From Protula sp. h YS-2021 (taxonomy: Eukaryota > Annelida > Polychaeta > Sabellida > Serpulidae): a stretch of DNA of 64,000 nt. The stretch's first letter is position 1; every line of letters begins with the position of its first letter. Shown in pieces: positions 30,296 through 38,560 of this stretch. Under the pieces are notes generated by a model. The model worked only from the letters and a program-made list of their open reading frames with translations. It was not told the DNA's origin and searched no databases. Where the stretch lies: NCBI GenBank assembly GCA_949752745.1, contig OX457024.1:111728104-111792103 (forward strand), written 5' to 3'. A program made the translations under genes and the position numbers.

Positions 30296-31056
30296 AATGC
30301 TTTTGGTCGAAAATGAAGTTTACAGATCACCTTTCCAGTTTGAAATGGAACATTATAGCCTGTGTCGTCCTTAATATTCATTTCTATTACGTCAAATTTG
30401 GATGTGTTTACAGGAACATAATGAGGTTCTCCATAACTTTTCATGATAAAGTCTCCATCATGTCCTTGTATTCCAACAGAACGTAGCAAAGGGACATAAT
30501 AATCACCAACAACTTGTGGCTCACAAATACTACAGTACACATAAAGTGTATAAAATCCCTGTTTCACATCAGCTTTATGTTCAGCTGTGCATGTTTCAGT
30601 ATACCATTGATCTGGGATAAATCCTAAAATCTCAGCTAATCCAGTGGAGAATGATACTTCAAAGCCATAATTTAGAAATAGAAAAACACGTCGTCTAATT
30701 TTATCAGACTTTATCTGAATAGCTTCTTTAAGGTCATCTTTCATAGAATTAGTTGCTTCTTTATTGACTGCCTGACATATCTCTTGTATGGATCTGAAGT
30801 AACCATAAGGAATATTGATTGTGTCAAGAACAACAGTATTCAGTGGTTGTTGTCGATACTGAATAGAATAGTCCATTCCATGTCTCATGGTTGTCCATGT
30901 ATGTGGATATTGAATTTCAGCTAAAGCCACTTCATATTTTCCGTTCAGATAGATGGTTCGAGGCATACGAATTTGATAATTTGAAGTCTTGTTGTTGGGA
31001 TAATAGTTCATACTAGCATTGCTAGGTAAAGTAATGTAAAAACTTGTTGACTCCAT
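30292..31056 (-). CDS. Minor capsid protein (penton-like, single jelly roll)
   Basis: 254 residues starting MESTSFYITLPSNASMNYYP. The SNYQIRMPRTIYLNGKYEVA and LAEIQYPHTW segments are characteristic of the Polinton penton/minor capsid protein that occupies fivefold vertices. The frame is intact, and its stop shares ATGA with the next gene. Confidence 0.88.
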   Translation of the reverse strand: MESTSFYITLPSNASMNYYPNNKTSNYQIRMPRTIYLNGKYEVALAEIQYPHTWTTMRHGMDYSIQYRQQPLNTVVLDTINIPYGYFRSIQEICQAVNKEATNSMKDDLKEAIQIKSDKIRRRVFLFLNYGFEVSFSTGLAEILGFIPDQWYTETCTAEHKADVKQGFYTLYVYCSICEPQVVGDYYVPLLRSVGIQGHDGDFIMKSYGEPHYVPVNTSKFDVIEMNIKDDTGYNVPFQTGKVICKLHFRPKAL

Positions 31057-31110
31057 GGCAGCTAAATCGTTTATGTGATGTAGATAGACTAGATGTGTAT
31101 ATACATTACT

Positions 31111-31320
31111 TCATGTTTGACACTCTTCATCCTCACTTTCTACATTGCTGTCTACATTATTGTCTAAATTGCTATCTACATGATCTAAATTGGTATCTAC
31201 TACTTCTCCCTGACAACAAGCACTAACACACCTAATTTTTACAGGAATAGTATTTTTATTTCCATTTTCTTTACAACAAGAACACCATAGCTCTTTAATC
31301 CATGTTAAAAAGTTTCCCAT
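31111..31320 (-). CDS. Small Cys-rich acidic protein with N-myristoylation-like start
   Basis: 69 residues. It begins MGNFLTWIK, which fits MGxxxS/T for N-myristoylation, followed by WCSCCK and CVSACCQG clusters that could be palmitoylated or bind metal, then an acidic tail rich in Asp and Asn. It lies between the core gene and penton, overlapping the former by 16 nt. No family assigned. Membrane attachment is an inference from the lipidation-like motifs. Confidence 0.6.
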   Translation of the reverse strand: MGNFLTWIKELWCSCCKENGNKNTIPVKIRCVSACCQGEVVDTNLDHVDSNLDNNVDSNVESEDEECQT

Positions 31321-31895
31321 CCTTCTGGAAACAATCTTTGTTGACGTTGTTGTTGCTCTTTTGTAATATCTTCACGAGTTGTCTTTTTGCCAAAAACAGT
31401 TTTTGGAATATTAGCGTCTACAATTTCCTCAATAAACTGCTTCCAACCACGCGGTGGTTCTCGTCGTTCTTTTCTTTTTGTAGCAACCAGTGCTTCTTTC
31501 AACAAATCAATAATGTTAGAATTTGTAATGACAGTACCTGTTTTTAAAACAAGTTCATTTTTATCTGTCCATCACGTACCATATTTCTTAAGTTCTGCCA
31601 GAAGTTGTGTTAGTTTTACATGATAAATAGGTTGAAAATGGTTTAGAAACTGTTGGGACTTTTCTGATTTTTCTGCATTAGATGCTGTAACAGACTTTTG
31701 TCGTTGTTGTTGTGATTGAATTGTTCGTAAATGACGTCCAAGCACTTGAGACATTTCTATTGCTTTTTCACGAGTTCGTTTCCCACGTAAAAGTTTATTC
31801 ACTTTCGTTTTGATTTCAACATCTTTTCCCTTCTTTTCTAACAACATTTTATATTCATATTCAGGAATGAGAACCATTTTCAAAGTATGTTTCAT
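31305..31895 (-). pseudogene. Polinton core/virion protein interrupted by an in-frame TGA
   Basis: The first part (MKHTLKMVLIPEYEYKMLLE to LLAELKKYGT) ends at TGA 31572-31574. The same frame stays open beyond it to 31305, including PPRGWKQFIEEIVDANIPKT, the GW..F motif expected near the C-terminus of this Polinton protein. A single nonsense change therefore splits one gene of about 196 codons. TGA preceded by ACG fits C-to-T decay at a CpG. Readthrough is possible but unsupported. The family is charged, coiled-coil-like, and of unknown structural role. Confidence 0.75.
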
Positions 31896-32218
31896 TTTAA
31901 CAGCAACTGAGCTAACAAGGGTAATGCAAATTTAGCAATAGCTCCAATAAATCCTCCTTTCTGATTAACCAGCTTCTTTTTTCTTCGAAGTGATATCTTC
32001 TTATTTGCCAGTGTACGTAGGGTATGACGTTCACGCTTGAATAACTTATACCTTTTTGAGCTTAAGGGTAAATGTCCCCGCAATATATTCAAGCAAATTT
32101 CAAACAAGCTAGTTAATTCCTCCTTAGTAGCTTGTTGCAGTAAGGATTTACGTCGTTTAGGCCCGCTGCGTGCGAGCAAGTGAAGGAAAGGTTGATTCGC
32201 TTGAATACGTTTAGACAT
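31892..32218 (-). CDS. Basic Polinton protein with hydrophobic C-terminus
   Basis: 108 residues starting MSKRIQANQPFLHLLARSGP. It has EICLNILRGHLPLSSKRYKL and SLRRKKKLVNQKGGFIGAIA, then a hydrophobic end. The EICLN.L.G..PLS motif and QKGGF tail recur in Polintons between the ATPase and capsid genes. The role is probably structural (core or membrane-active). Overlaps are 8 nt with the ATPase and ATGA with the next gene. Confidence 0.75.
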   Translation of the reverse strand: MSKRIQANQPFLHLLARSGPKRRKSLLQQATKEELTSLFEICLNILRGHLPLSSKRYKLFKRERHTLRTLANKKISLRRKKKLVNQKGGFIGAIAKFALPLLAQLLLK

Positions 32219-32870
32219 CTTGGCTGCGAATGGTTAAATGACTTGGTTTTTGTTCATACGCTACCTTATCAACATATACGTAATGTGTATCTTTTGGTAA
32301 AATGCCTGTGCGAATACGTAGTTGATCATTTGTCTTCGGCTTCAAATCAATGAATAAATAGCCATGAGGTTTGCTGGTAGCATCTTGATAGGCTTCTATG
32401 AGAAATTGAGATTTTCCAGGATACATTTGTCGCGCTAATGTACTTATTTGTTGACTGTCTCTAGGATTTTTAAACAGAATGATGTAATGTGTATTCAAAC
32501 TAATATTACGCATTTCTCTACCATGATGAAACAAATTATGCACAATAAAAATAATGCTTAAATTTTGATGACTGCTGCCAACACTAAAGAGACGTGTCAT
32601 GCGTTCATCACTATGGCGTTTGGTCATTAAGTCATCAATGATGAGTAAATTTGGTTTTTTCGGGTTAAAACGCTCTTCAATGTTATCTGGAATGCCTTGG
32701 TAAAATTCCACACCTTTCATTCCCTTATACAAAGGCTGATCTGCTGCATAGAGCCATAAAATGGTTTTTGGAGAGGGTTTAATTAACTTTTGTTCTAGAA
32801 TTTCTCTAACTAGAGAAGTTTTACCACTGCCTGTAGGTCCAGAGACTAAACACGTGAATGGATGCTTCAT
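32211..32870 (-). CDS. DNA-packaging ATPase (FtsK/HerA type)
   Basis: This motor pumps genome into the capsid. From ATG 32870 (MKHPFTCLVS) Walker A GPTGSGKT lies at residues 11-18 and Walker B NLLIIDDL at 74-81. The frame is open upstream to 32897, but 32870 gives the conserved start and an ATGA overlap with the integrase stop. Length 219 residues is normal for Polintons. No break is seen. Confidence 0.92.
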   Translation of the reverse strand: MKHPFTCLVSGPTGSGKTSLVREILEQKLIKPSPKTILWLYAADQPLYKGMKGVEFYQGIPDNIEERFNPKKPNLLIIDDLMTKRHSDERMTRLFSVGSSHQNLSIIFIVHNLFHHGREMRNISLNTHYIILFKNPRDSQQISTLARQMYPGKSQFLIEAYQDATSKPHGYLFIDLKPKTNDQLRIRTGILPKDTHYVYVDKVAYEQKPSHLTIRSQDV

Positions 32871-33970
32871 TTTCGAATATCTGTTTCTTTCACCCAACTG
32901 TTAAAATTCTTTGGCCAACCTAACCACTTCACAAATAATTCTTTAACACCTCGTCTTTTTCGTGTTTTCAAGACCTTTTCAATTCTGTAGACTGATTCAA
33001 TATCTTTTGTCACTTTCTGCAGTTCTTCTTCATAAAAATGTCCGTCAATATCTTCATCCAAAAAGTCTTTCACACGATACAAGTGTATTCCTTGCTTCTT
33101 ACAACGATGTGTGATAATGAACACTTCTTGCGTCCACTTTATATGATAATCCCGTTGAAATACATATTTCATGTGAGAAATGCGAACCTGATCACCAATT
33201 TTAAATTTGTAGGGTTTTTTCTTCTTCTTTGGTTTTAATTTCAATTTGTCTACATACATATACTTCCACACTTTCGATTCTATGTCTTTACGAGTATCTG
33301 CAGGAGCATACTTATTAGGGAGGGAGCCATGAGGTCTATGGTTATAATTATACACTAAGTCTGGAAGGATGTCCATATATCGATACGTTTGATTATGAAG
33401 GAAATATCGATACATCATTCCCTTTAGAGTACGAATGACTCTCTCAGCAAAGTTGGCTTTGGTTTCATTCTTTGTCGTATAGGCATGTATTCCCTCCTTC
33501 TTCAAAAATGCTTTTACCCATCTGTTTTTTAATTCAGTTCCTTTATCTGACCTTAGAGTTCGTGGTCTTCGTTGTGTTTCTTGAAAAATCTTTTGAAAGG
33601 CTTCTATGACGCTGGAATGTGATTTATTAGGTAATGGTTGCACCCATAAATATTTGGAAAACACATCAATGACAACCAATAAAAAGTGGGTATCATCATT
33701 ATAGGAAGCTATGTTTCCCATGTCAGCTAAATTAATATCCCACATGTCATCAATTCCACGTGTAATGACACGTTGCCTTTTAAACCTGTATTTTACAGGT
33801 TGTAGTAAACTGAAGGCATCTTGATCCTGTAACCATTTCTTCACTTGTGAATGAGTGACTGGCTGATCATGTTTTTTTAATATGTGATAAAGTTTGTAAG
33901 GACCAGCAAATGCCCCGGGTTGACCAGGTTTAAAGTAAATATTGGTTAAGTAGTCTTTCCACGTCGACAT
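32867..33970 (-). CDS. Retroviral-type integrase with C-terminal chromodomain
   Basis: 367 residues. The rve core has VIDVFSKYLWVQPLP, RSDKGTE (Asp142) and NFAERVIRTLK (Glu177), spaced exactly 35 apart (DD35E). The expected first catalytic Asp, three residues after the Trp of MWDINLADM, is Asn80 here, with Asp78 and Asp83 close by, so activity is doubtful. The C-terminus (about 325-367, YRIEKVLKT...FVKWLGWPKNFNSWV) is a chromodomain that may steer insertion to chromatin marks. It is the first gene of the late block. Confidence 0.95.
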   Translation of the reverse strand: MSTWKDYLTNIYFKPGQPGAFAGPYKLYHILKKHDQPVTHSQVKKWLQDQDAFSLLQPVKYRFKRQRVITRGIDDMWDINLADMGNIASYNDDTHFLLVVIDVFSKYLWVQPLPNKSHSSVIEAFQKIFQETQRRPRTLRSDKGTELKNRWVKAFLKKEGIHAYTTKNETKANFAERVIRTLKGMMYRYFLHNQTYRYMDILPDLVYNYNHRPHGSLPNKYAPADTRKDIESKVWKYMYVDKLKLKPKKKKKPYKFKIGDQVRISHMKYVFQRDYHIKWTQEVFIITHRCKKQGIHLYRVKDFLDEDIDGHFYEEELQKVTKDIESVYRIEKVLKTRKRRGVKELFVKWLGWPKNFNSWVKETDIRK

Positions 33971-34096
33971 GTTAACACTAAATGATCAACACTTGTTAAC
34001 ATATCTTGCATTTTATTTTATCAATGCATCTAACATTTTATCAACATATCATGCATTTTATCAACACATCTTAAATTTTATTTTTATCAACATGTC
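33971..34096 (-). promoter_or_regulatory. Repeated elements upstream of integrase
   Basis: On the minus strand, three to four diverged copies of TGATAAAATGCATGATATGT-like sequence precede the integrase ATG. They are candidate promoter iterons for the late block. No canonical TATA box was picked out. Confidence 0.4.
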
Positions 34097-34429
34097 TTAC
34101 AAATCAAGTATTGATACAATGGTGTGAATAATTGAAATCCATTGATCTTCAATGTATATTAACCAGCTACTTAATTCATCAAATGTGATAGCATCTACAC
34201 CATATTTTTCACAACGTTGATTTGCATTATCTAACACATTATCTAAATGAATGTAATATTTAGCTTCATTCCAATATGTATAGACACATGTAGAATGACA
34301 CATATGTTCTGAACACTCTTCATTTTGACAAGCAGGACATACTAAACATGCAAACTTTTTTACAGCTAATAACATTTCTTCACAATATGTTTTTTGCACA
34401 ATATATTGTCTCAATGTAATGTCCACCAT
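34097..34429 (-). CDS. Small Cys-rich accessory protein
   Basis: 110 residues from ATG 34429 (MVDITLRQYI), overlapping the previous stop as TAATG. It has CLVCPACQNEECSEHMCHS, a likely zinc site, and a C-terminal FDELSSWLIYI segment that resembles FDEVREWLIYI at the end of the upstream gene, so the two are probably related. No function assigned. Confidence 0.55.
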   Translation of the reverse strand: MVDITLRQYIVQKTYCEEMLLAVKKFACLVCPACQNEECSEHMCHSTCVYTYWNEAKYYIHLDNVLDNANQRCEKYGVDAITFDELSSWLIYIEDQWISIIHTIVSILDL

Positions 34430-34716
34430 TATACTGCAATGTAGATTAACCACTCTCTCACTTCATCAAACAGTCTTGGATCAAATCGAGCGAAGTGATA
34501 TGCTGCTTCCACATCAAACTCCTCAGCTCCACCAATGTTTGAAAACATACACTCTTTGATGAAATCCTCGCGTAAGTTTGGTACGTTCAACGTGGAATGA
34601 GCAAGTTCCCAATAAATGTCAAAGTGCTGCAGTTGTTGTTGAATAGATCCAAAACGTGCCAGTTCACTTATCATGTAGTCCACATACTTGTCCTTGAAAC
34701 ACGTTTCTACATCCAT
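34429..34716 (-). CDS. Small accessory protein, unrecognised
   Basis: 95 residues starting MDVETCFKDKYVDYM and ending FDEVREWLIYIAV, predicted mostly helical by composition. The shared C-terminal motif with the next gene suggests duplication. The TAATG junction suggests coupled expression. Confidence 0.5.
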   Translation of the reverse strand: MDVETCFKDKYVDYMISELARFGSIQQQLQHFDIYWELAHSTLNVPNLREDFIKECMFSNIGGAEEFDVEAAYHFARFDPRLFDEVREWLIYIAV

Positions 34717-34797
34717 CTTTCACATGTCCATATAACACGTCTGCACACTGTGGCGGCTGGTAAGCAAATGACTCTCAGTCTTACTCCGCAGAAACAG

Positions 34798-35400
34798 TTA
34801 GTAAGCCGCACTTGTTGCAGAAGTTCCTGGTTCACACAACTTGCAATTGTACTTGTGGCAGTGACAATCATAATCCTCAGCATATCCGTAAGCACCGCAA
34901 TATTCACAGGTAAGTCCAAGTTGATTTTGCACATCCATATTCTCCAATTGAACTTCAGCCAGTCTTTTCTTAGATAACTTTGACACTTTCATCCGATTGT
35001 CCTTTTGCAGCTTGATAGGAGTTTTCTTGCCATGACATTCCGTACATGGTAATAAGGTTGAGTTAATGCTATCCATCTCCTGAAGCAATGTCTCCCATTC
35101 ACCATCATTCATGTTGATGTAATACTTGTATTCTTTCCCTTCTAACAGTGATGCTTGCACAAAACTCACATAGCGCATATCCAAGTATGAAATGACTTCA
35201 AGCCACTTCGTTTGCGTTAAGTACAGTTTGAAGCCAATGTCGCGCAATCTTGCTAAGTTCAGGCACACAATCTTCCACAAGGATGGTGATAAAGCAAGCC
35301 ATCTCTCTCCACGTTTGATTCGAATAAATAATCCAAATTGTCCATGCTCCACAGTAATGGTTAAGTTTGCACTAATTTTAAAGCTGCTTGTCTTCTCCAT
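34798..35400 (-). CDS. Double PC4-like protein with C-terminal zinc motifs
   Basis: 200 residues. Start MEKTSSFKIS was chosen because a TATAAAAG box lies 41 nt upstream. The first half has NLTITVEHGQFGLFIRIKRG and LSPSLWKIVCLNL, and the second has KYYINMNDGEWETLLQEMD, the same two-part pattern as the left-arm genes 26932-27982. The C-terminus adds CTECHG, CEYCGAYG and CHCHKYNCKLC zinc-like clusters. A DNA- or RNA-binding role is inferred only. Confidence 0.6.
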   Translation of the reverse strand: MEKTSSFKISANLTITVEHGQFGLFIRIKRGERWLALSPSLWKIVCLNLARLRDIGFKLYLTQTKWLEVISYLDMRYVSFVQASLLEGKEYKYYINMNDGEWETLLQEMDSINSTLLPCTECHGKKTPIKLQKDNRMKVSKLSKKRLAEVQLENMDVQNQLGLTCEYCGAYGYAEDYDCHCHKYNCKLCEPGTSATSAAY

Positions 35401-35440
35401 GGCTGCGCGTTGAATGATGACTGCACTTGACACCTCACTC

Positions 35441-35448
35441 CTTTTATA
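35441..35448 (-). promoter_or_regulatory. TATA box for the 34798-35400 gene
   Basis: TATAAAAG on the minus strand, 41 nt before the chosen ATG. Confidence 0.6.
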
Positions 35449-35454
35449 TGGACA

Positions 35455-36516
35455 TTACATGTATGTTTTCATGAGATGCTTGCAAAATCGCGGAGTGATC
35501 TCGTTGAAACCATCCAGAAAGGCTGTTCGCAAACCGTCTGTCAAAGATTGTCTCATAACAATCACTAAAAAGTCTCCTCGTTTGCGACTCCCAATTATCC
35601 ATTGAAAGAGCATTGGCATGGTGAAATGTCCTTTTTCATAGAGGTAAGCCATCATATCATACACCTTAATACGTTCTTCAAGGTACTTGAAGCCATGTAG
35701 CATGACCTTTGCACATTTGGAATCGCGATCCTCATCAACACACTTTGGCGTCGGTAGAGATAAAGTCTTAAAAAGTTCCTCATGAAGACTTCGAATAAGT
35801 TGAACGAAACGTCGGGTCATGGCTTCGGAGAACTGCGGCTCTGACGCGGGAAGATGCTCTATGTTTCCTTCTAGCATGTAGATAAGCTGAATGACAGTGT
35901 TCGCTTCTTCCGTTAGGTACATGTATGTGTGCTGATCGAAAAAGCCTTCTTCACATAAACACCATAAAATGTTGCAATCGATCAGAGGAATCACTGCTTG
36001 AAAGTTTCGTTTCAACAGCGTGACGTCTTCCTCAGTAACAGGAATAGTTTTGCTCAATTCGAATTTAGATTTGAGCTGCTTGTCATCGTCGTCGCTGTCG
36101 TCATCGTCGTTGTCGTCATTGTCGTCATTGTCGTCGTCACCGTCGTCATCGCTTGACATGACCACTTCTTCCTCCTCAAGATGCTCTAGATGAGCCTGTA
36201 ACTTTGTACTAAGTGGCTTGGCGCTACCATTTACAAGCGCATTGGCAACCCAGAACGGATAGTCAGATCCCTCGGGATCGGGCATTGCTTGCTGTACTGG
36301 CTGTACTTCTTCAGGCCTAGTTTGCTGTACTGTAGACACGTCTGACGGAGCCTCTAATGCTTCCTCCAAGGCTTTTTCAGCTTCTGCTAGTGTACTTAGG
36401 AAGGCAGCAGTCTCCTCTGCAGTTAAAACTGCATCTGTAAAAGCCATTGTTTCATTGCTGAACAGGCTATCAATTTCCATGTTGCTAGCCGTTGCTGCTT
36501 TTCGAGACGTCTCCAT
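35455..36516 (-). CDS. Accessory protein with long acidic tract, unrecognised
   Basis: 353 residues from ATG 36516 (METSRKAATAS). An in-frame ATG at 36534 exists, but 36516 gives the 40-50 nt TATA-to-ATG spacing seen elsewhere. Features are an Asp-rich run encoded by a TCG/TCA-type microsatellite (about residues 120-145), a mixed helical C-terminal half ending FLDGFNEITPRFCKHLMKTY, and no known domain by eye. It is divergent from the zinc-finger gene across the right-arm promoter. Confidence 0.6.
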   Translation of the reverse strand: METSRKAATASNMEIDSLFSNETMAFTDAVLTAEETAAFLSTLAEAEKALEEALEAPSDVSTVQQTRPEEVQPVQQAMPDPEGSDYPFWVANALVNGSAKPLSTKLQAHLEHLEEEEVVMSSDDDGDDDNDDNDDNDDDDSDDDDKQLKSKFELSKTIPVTEEDVTLLKRNFQAVIPLIDCNILWCLCEEGFFDQHTYMYLTEEANTVIQLIYMLEGNIEHLPASEPQFSEAMTRRFVQLIRSLHEELFKTLSLPTPKCVDEDRDSKCAKVMLHGFKYLEERIKVYDMMAYLYEKGHFTMPMLFQWIIGSRKRGDFLVIVMRQSLTDGLRTAFLDGFNEITPRFCKHLMKTYM

Positions 36517-36559
36517 GATGGTTTGGCAATGCAATGGCCATAGTGGTGTCGACCCGACG

Positions 36560-36567
36560 TTTTAATA
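36560..36567 (-). promoter_or_regulatory. TATA-like box for the acidic-tract gene
   Basis: TATTAAAA on the minus strand, 44 nt before ATG 36516. Confidence 0.5.
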
Positions 36568-36605
36568 CTACTGAGCCGTGAGCCCAGCGGCTAAATAGTT
36601 GGTGA

Positions 36606-36715
36606 GCCGGGGGGGGGGTCCTTGCTTCAGGTCGACTGACCAGGGGGGGTCCTTGCTTCAGGTCGACTGACTAGGGGGGGGTCCTTGCTTCAGGTCGACT
36701 GACCAGGGGGGAAGG
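36606..36715. promoter_or_regulatory. Three C-rich iterons in the right divergent promoter
   Basis: Direct repeats of about 38 bp, GGGGGGGTCCTTGCTTCAGG then TCGACTGACCAG. Read on the other strand they carry the same TGAAGCAAGGACCCCCC core as the left divergent promoter. Confidence 0.7.
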
Positions 36716-36720
36716 GGTCC

Positions 36721-36730
36721 TATATAATAG
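36721..36730 (+). promoter_or_regulatory. TATA box for the zinc-finger gene
   Basis: TATATAATAG, 69 nt upstream of the ATG at 36790. Confidence 0.55.
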
Positions 36731-36789
36731 CAGCCTCGCACTGTATGCAGTCAGTCTGCCTTTGATCATTGAAGGAGTAACAGCTAAAA

Positions 36790-37638
36790 ATGCAACACAA
36801 AGATGAATTTTTCTCGCCAGAGCTCTGGGAAGATATCTATATAGAATATTAAACATTTCTATTTCGACAGTGGAGGAATTTTCTCAGGAACAGACCTGAA
36901 GAAGAGTTCAACCGGTTTGGCAGGGCGGCGGAGGAACGATACAAGCGCCGGAGGGAGAGTTTGCTCGACAGGAGCCAGGACTCACCGCCCTGCCAGGAAG
37001 AAAGGTCAGCCAGGACCACAGCAGCGACAACCACGACGACGGCGACCCCTGCCAAGGCGACTCCTGCTGCAGCCACGACGTCGACGCTGACGACTCCGCC
37101 GATAGCGATTCCAACGGCAGCTGATGTCACTGTCTTGAAGGTTCCGGCGGAAGAAGTTGTAGTCAAACGGCGAAATCTTCCTAGCGCCACAGTTACCAGG
37201 CCGGAGACAGTGACACCAGCTCCTGAGGAAGAGCTAGCAGCCGCTGTCGCCAGTATAACGGACCTCACGCAGGTGGACTTCAGCTTCATGCAGTCGCCCT
37301 CCGATAATGACTGCACCGTGGAACTGGTTGACGTGAAACAGGAGGATGGCTCTTCCAAAAAGTCAACCCTCCAGGATATCGTAGAGTTTTTGGATACGGC
37401 GGATAATGTGCAGTTTTGCAGCTTCTGCCATTTTGGAATACCGGCAGGAACCTCTCTACGAGTCCACGAACAGACATGCCCAGATGCGTTAAAGCCGGAG
37501 TACCATTATTGTAACGTTCTGGGTAGAGGTTTCAGGACACACAGGGCCGCGGTAGCAGCGCATAGGAGGAGGGCTGGCTGTAGGGAGGATGACGGCAGCG
37601 GCAGAGGCGGAGACGGCGACGACGCCAAGGCGAAATAG
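36790..37638 (+). pseudogene. Zinc-finger accessory protein with early in-frame TAA
   Basis: The ATG at 36790 opens a 20-codon frame ending at TAA 36850-36852. The same frame is then open to 37638 with no good ATG until about 37289, so the TAA probably interrupts one gene (a short upstream ORF is the alternative). The open part has an Arg-rich region, a Thr/Ala-rich low-complexity region and two zinc-finger-like segments, CSFCHFGIPAGTSLRVHEQTC-like and YCNVLGRGFRTHRAAVAAHR, and a Gly/Asp end. Base composition is richer in GC than the core genes. Function unknown. Confidence 0.55.
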
Positions 37639-37689
37639 TAGGGGAAGCGGCGGCAGGGATAGCGACAGGAAGTGGACCGGCGGAGAAAG

Positions 37690-37805
37690 CAGAAAATACC
37701 TCTACGGCCGCTTTTTAGCGGCCACCCATTATTACGAAATGAGCGCGAATCGTGTCATGTTGTTAGTATGTATGTGTATGCATGAGAGTGTGGGAAATGC
37801 TAAAT
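37690..37805 (-). repeat. Inner inverted-repeat segment homologous to 21325-21425
   Basis: ATCGTGTCATGTTGTTAGTA and CATGAGAGTGTGGGAAATGC are matched in inverse orientation just inside the left TIR. This indicates that the ancestral TIR reached into the 3' end of the flanking gene on both sides and that the right copy was later split from the outer TIR. Confidence 0.75.
37706..37723 (+). terminator. Histone-like 3' stem-loop after the zinc-finger gene
   Basis: GGCCGCTTTTTAGCGGCC, a 7-bp stem with TTTT loop, 68 nt past the stop, followed by ACCCATTATTACGAAATGAG. The ACCCA tail and the purine-rich block match the other two sites. An AATAAA lies later, at 37803. Confidence 0.5.
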
Positions 37806-38560
37806 AAAGGGGTCTATAAATCAGTGATTTATACCCCCCATCTGTCTGTCTGACCGTCTGAAAAAGCTAAACAAATTGCTGCCTAGGTTAAAAATACCCT
37901 GGCATGAGAAATGCAACGCTAAATCTGTCCGTCTGACCGTCTGATGTGGTGTTATGTGTGCGAGAAGAGTGAGAAAGCTAAACAAATTGCTGCCTGGGTT
38001 AAAAATACACAGGCTTGAGAAATAAATGCTTAATCTGTCCGTCTGACCGTCTTATGTGTTATGTGTGTGTGGAGAGAGAGATTAAAAAAATAAAAAAAGA
38101 TTGCCTGTCTGACCGTCTGAAAAAGCTAAACAAATTGCTACCTGGGTTAAAAATACTCAGGTATGAGAAATGAAACGCTAAATCTGTCCGTCTGACCGTC
38201 TGATGTGGTGTTATGTGTGCGAGAAGAGTGAGAAAGCTAAACAAATTGCTGCCTGGGTTAAAAATACACAGGCTTGAGAAATAAACGCTTAATCTGTCCG
38301 TCTGACCGTCTGATGTGTTATGTGTGTGTGAAGAGTGAGAAAGCTAAACAAATTGCTGCCTGGGTTAAAAATACCCAGGCTTGAGAAATAAACGCTTAAT
38401 CTGTCCGTCTGACCGTCTGATGTGGTGTTATGTGTGTTTGGAGAGAGAGAGATACAAAAATAAACAAAAAGACTGCCCTTTTATCCGGATGTCCTTTTAT
38501 CCGGGTGTCATTTTATCCGGGTGTCCTTTTATCCGGTTGCCGTAGGTGTTCTGTCTGTAC
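37806..38560. repeat. Tandem repeats of about 110-150 bp in the right arm
   Basis: About six units with TCTGTCCGTCTGACCGTCTG and GAAAGCTAAACAAATTGCTG, each with a small hairpin CCTGGGTTAAAAATACCCAGG-like core. A CCTTTTATCCGG(G/A)TGT run follows at 38475-38540. No gene. Confidence 0.85.

Noticed and set aside
36849..37358. 169-codon Ser/Val-rich minus-strand frame
   Set aside because: Mirror of the Thr/Ala-rich zinc-finger gene. The + strand frame has the promoter, zinc motifs and 3' signal.
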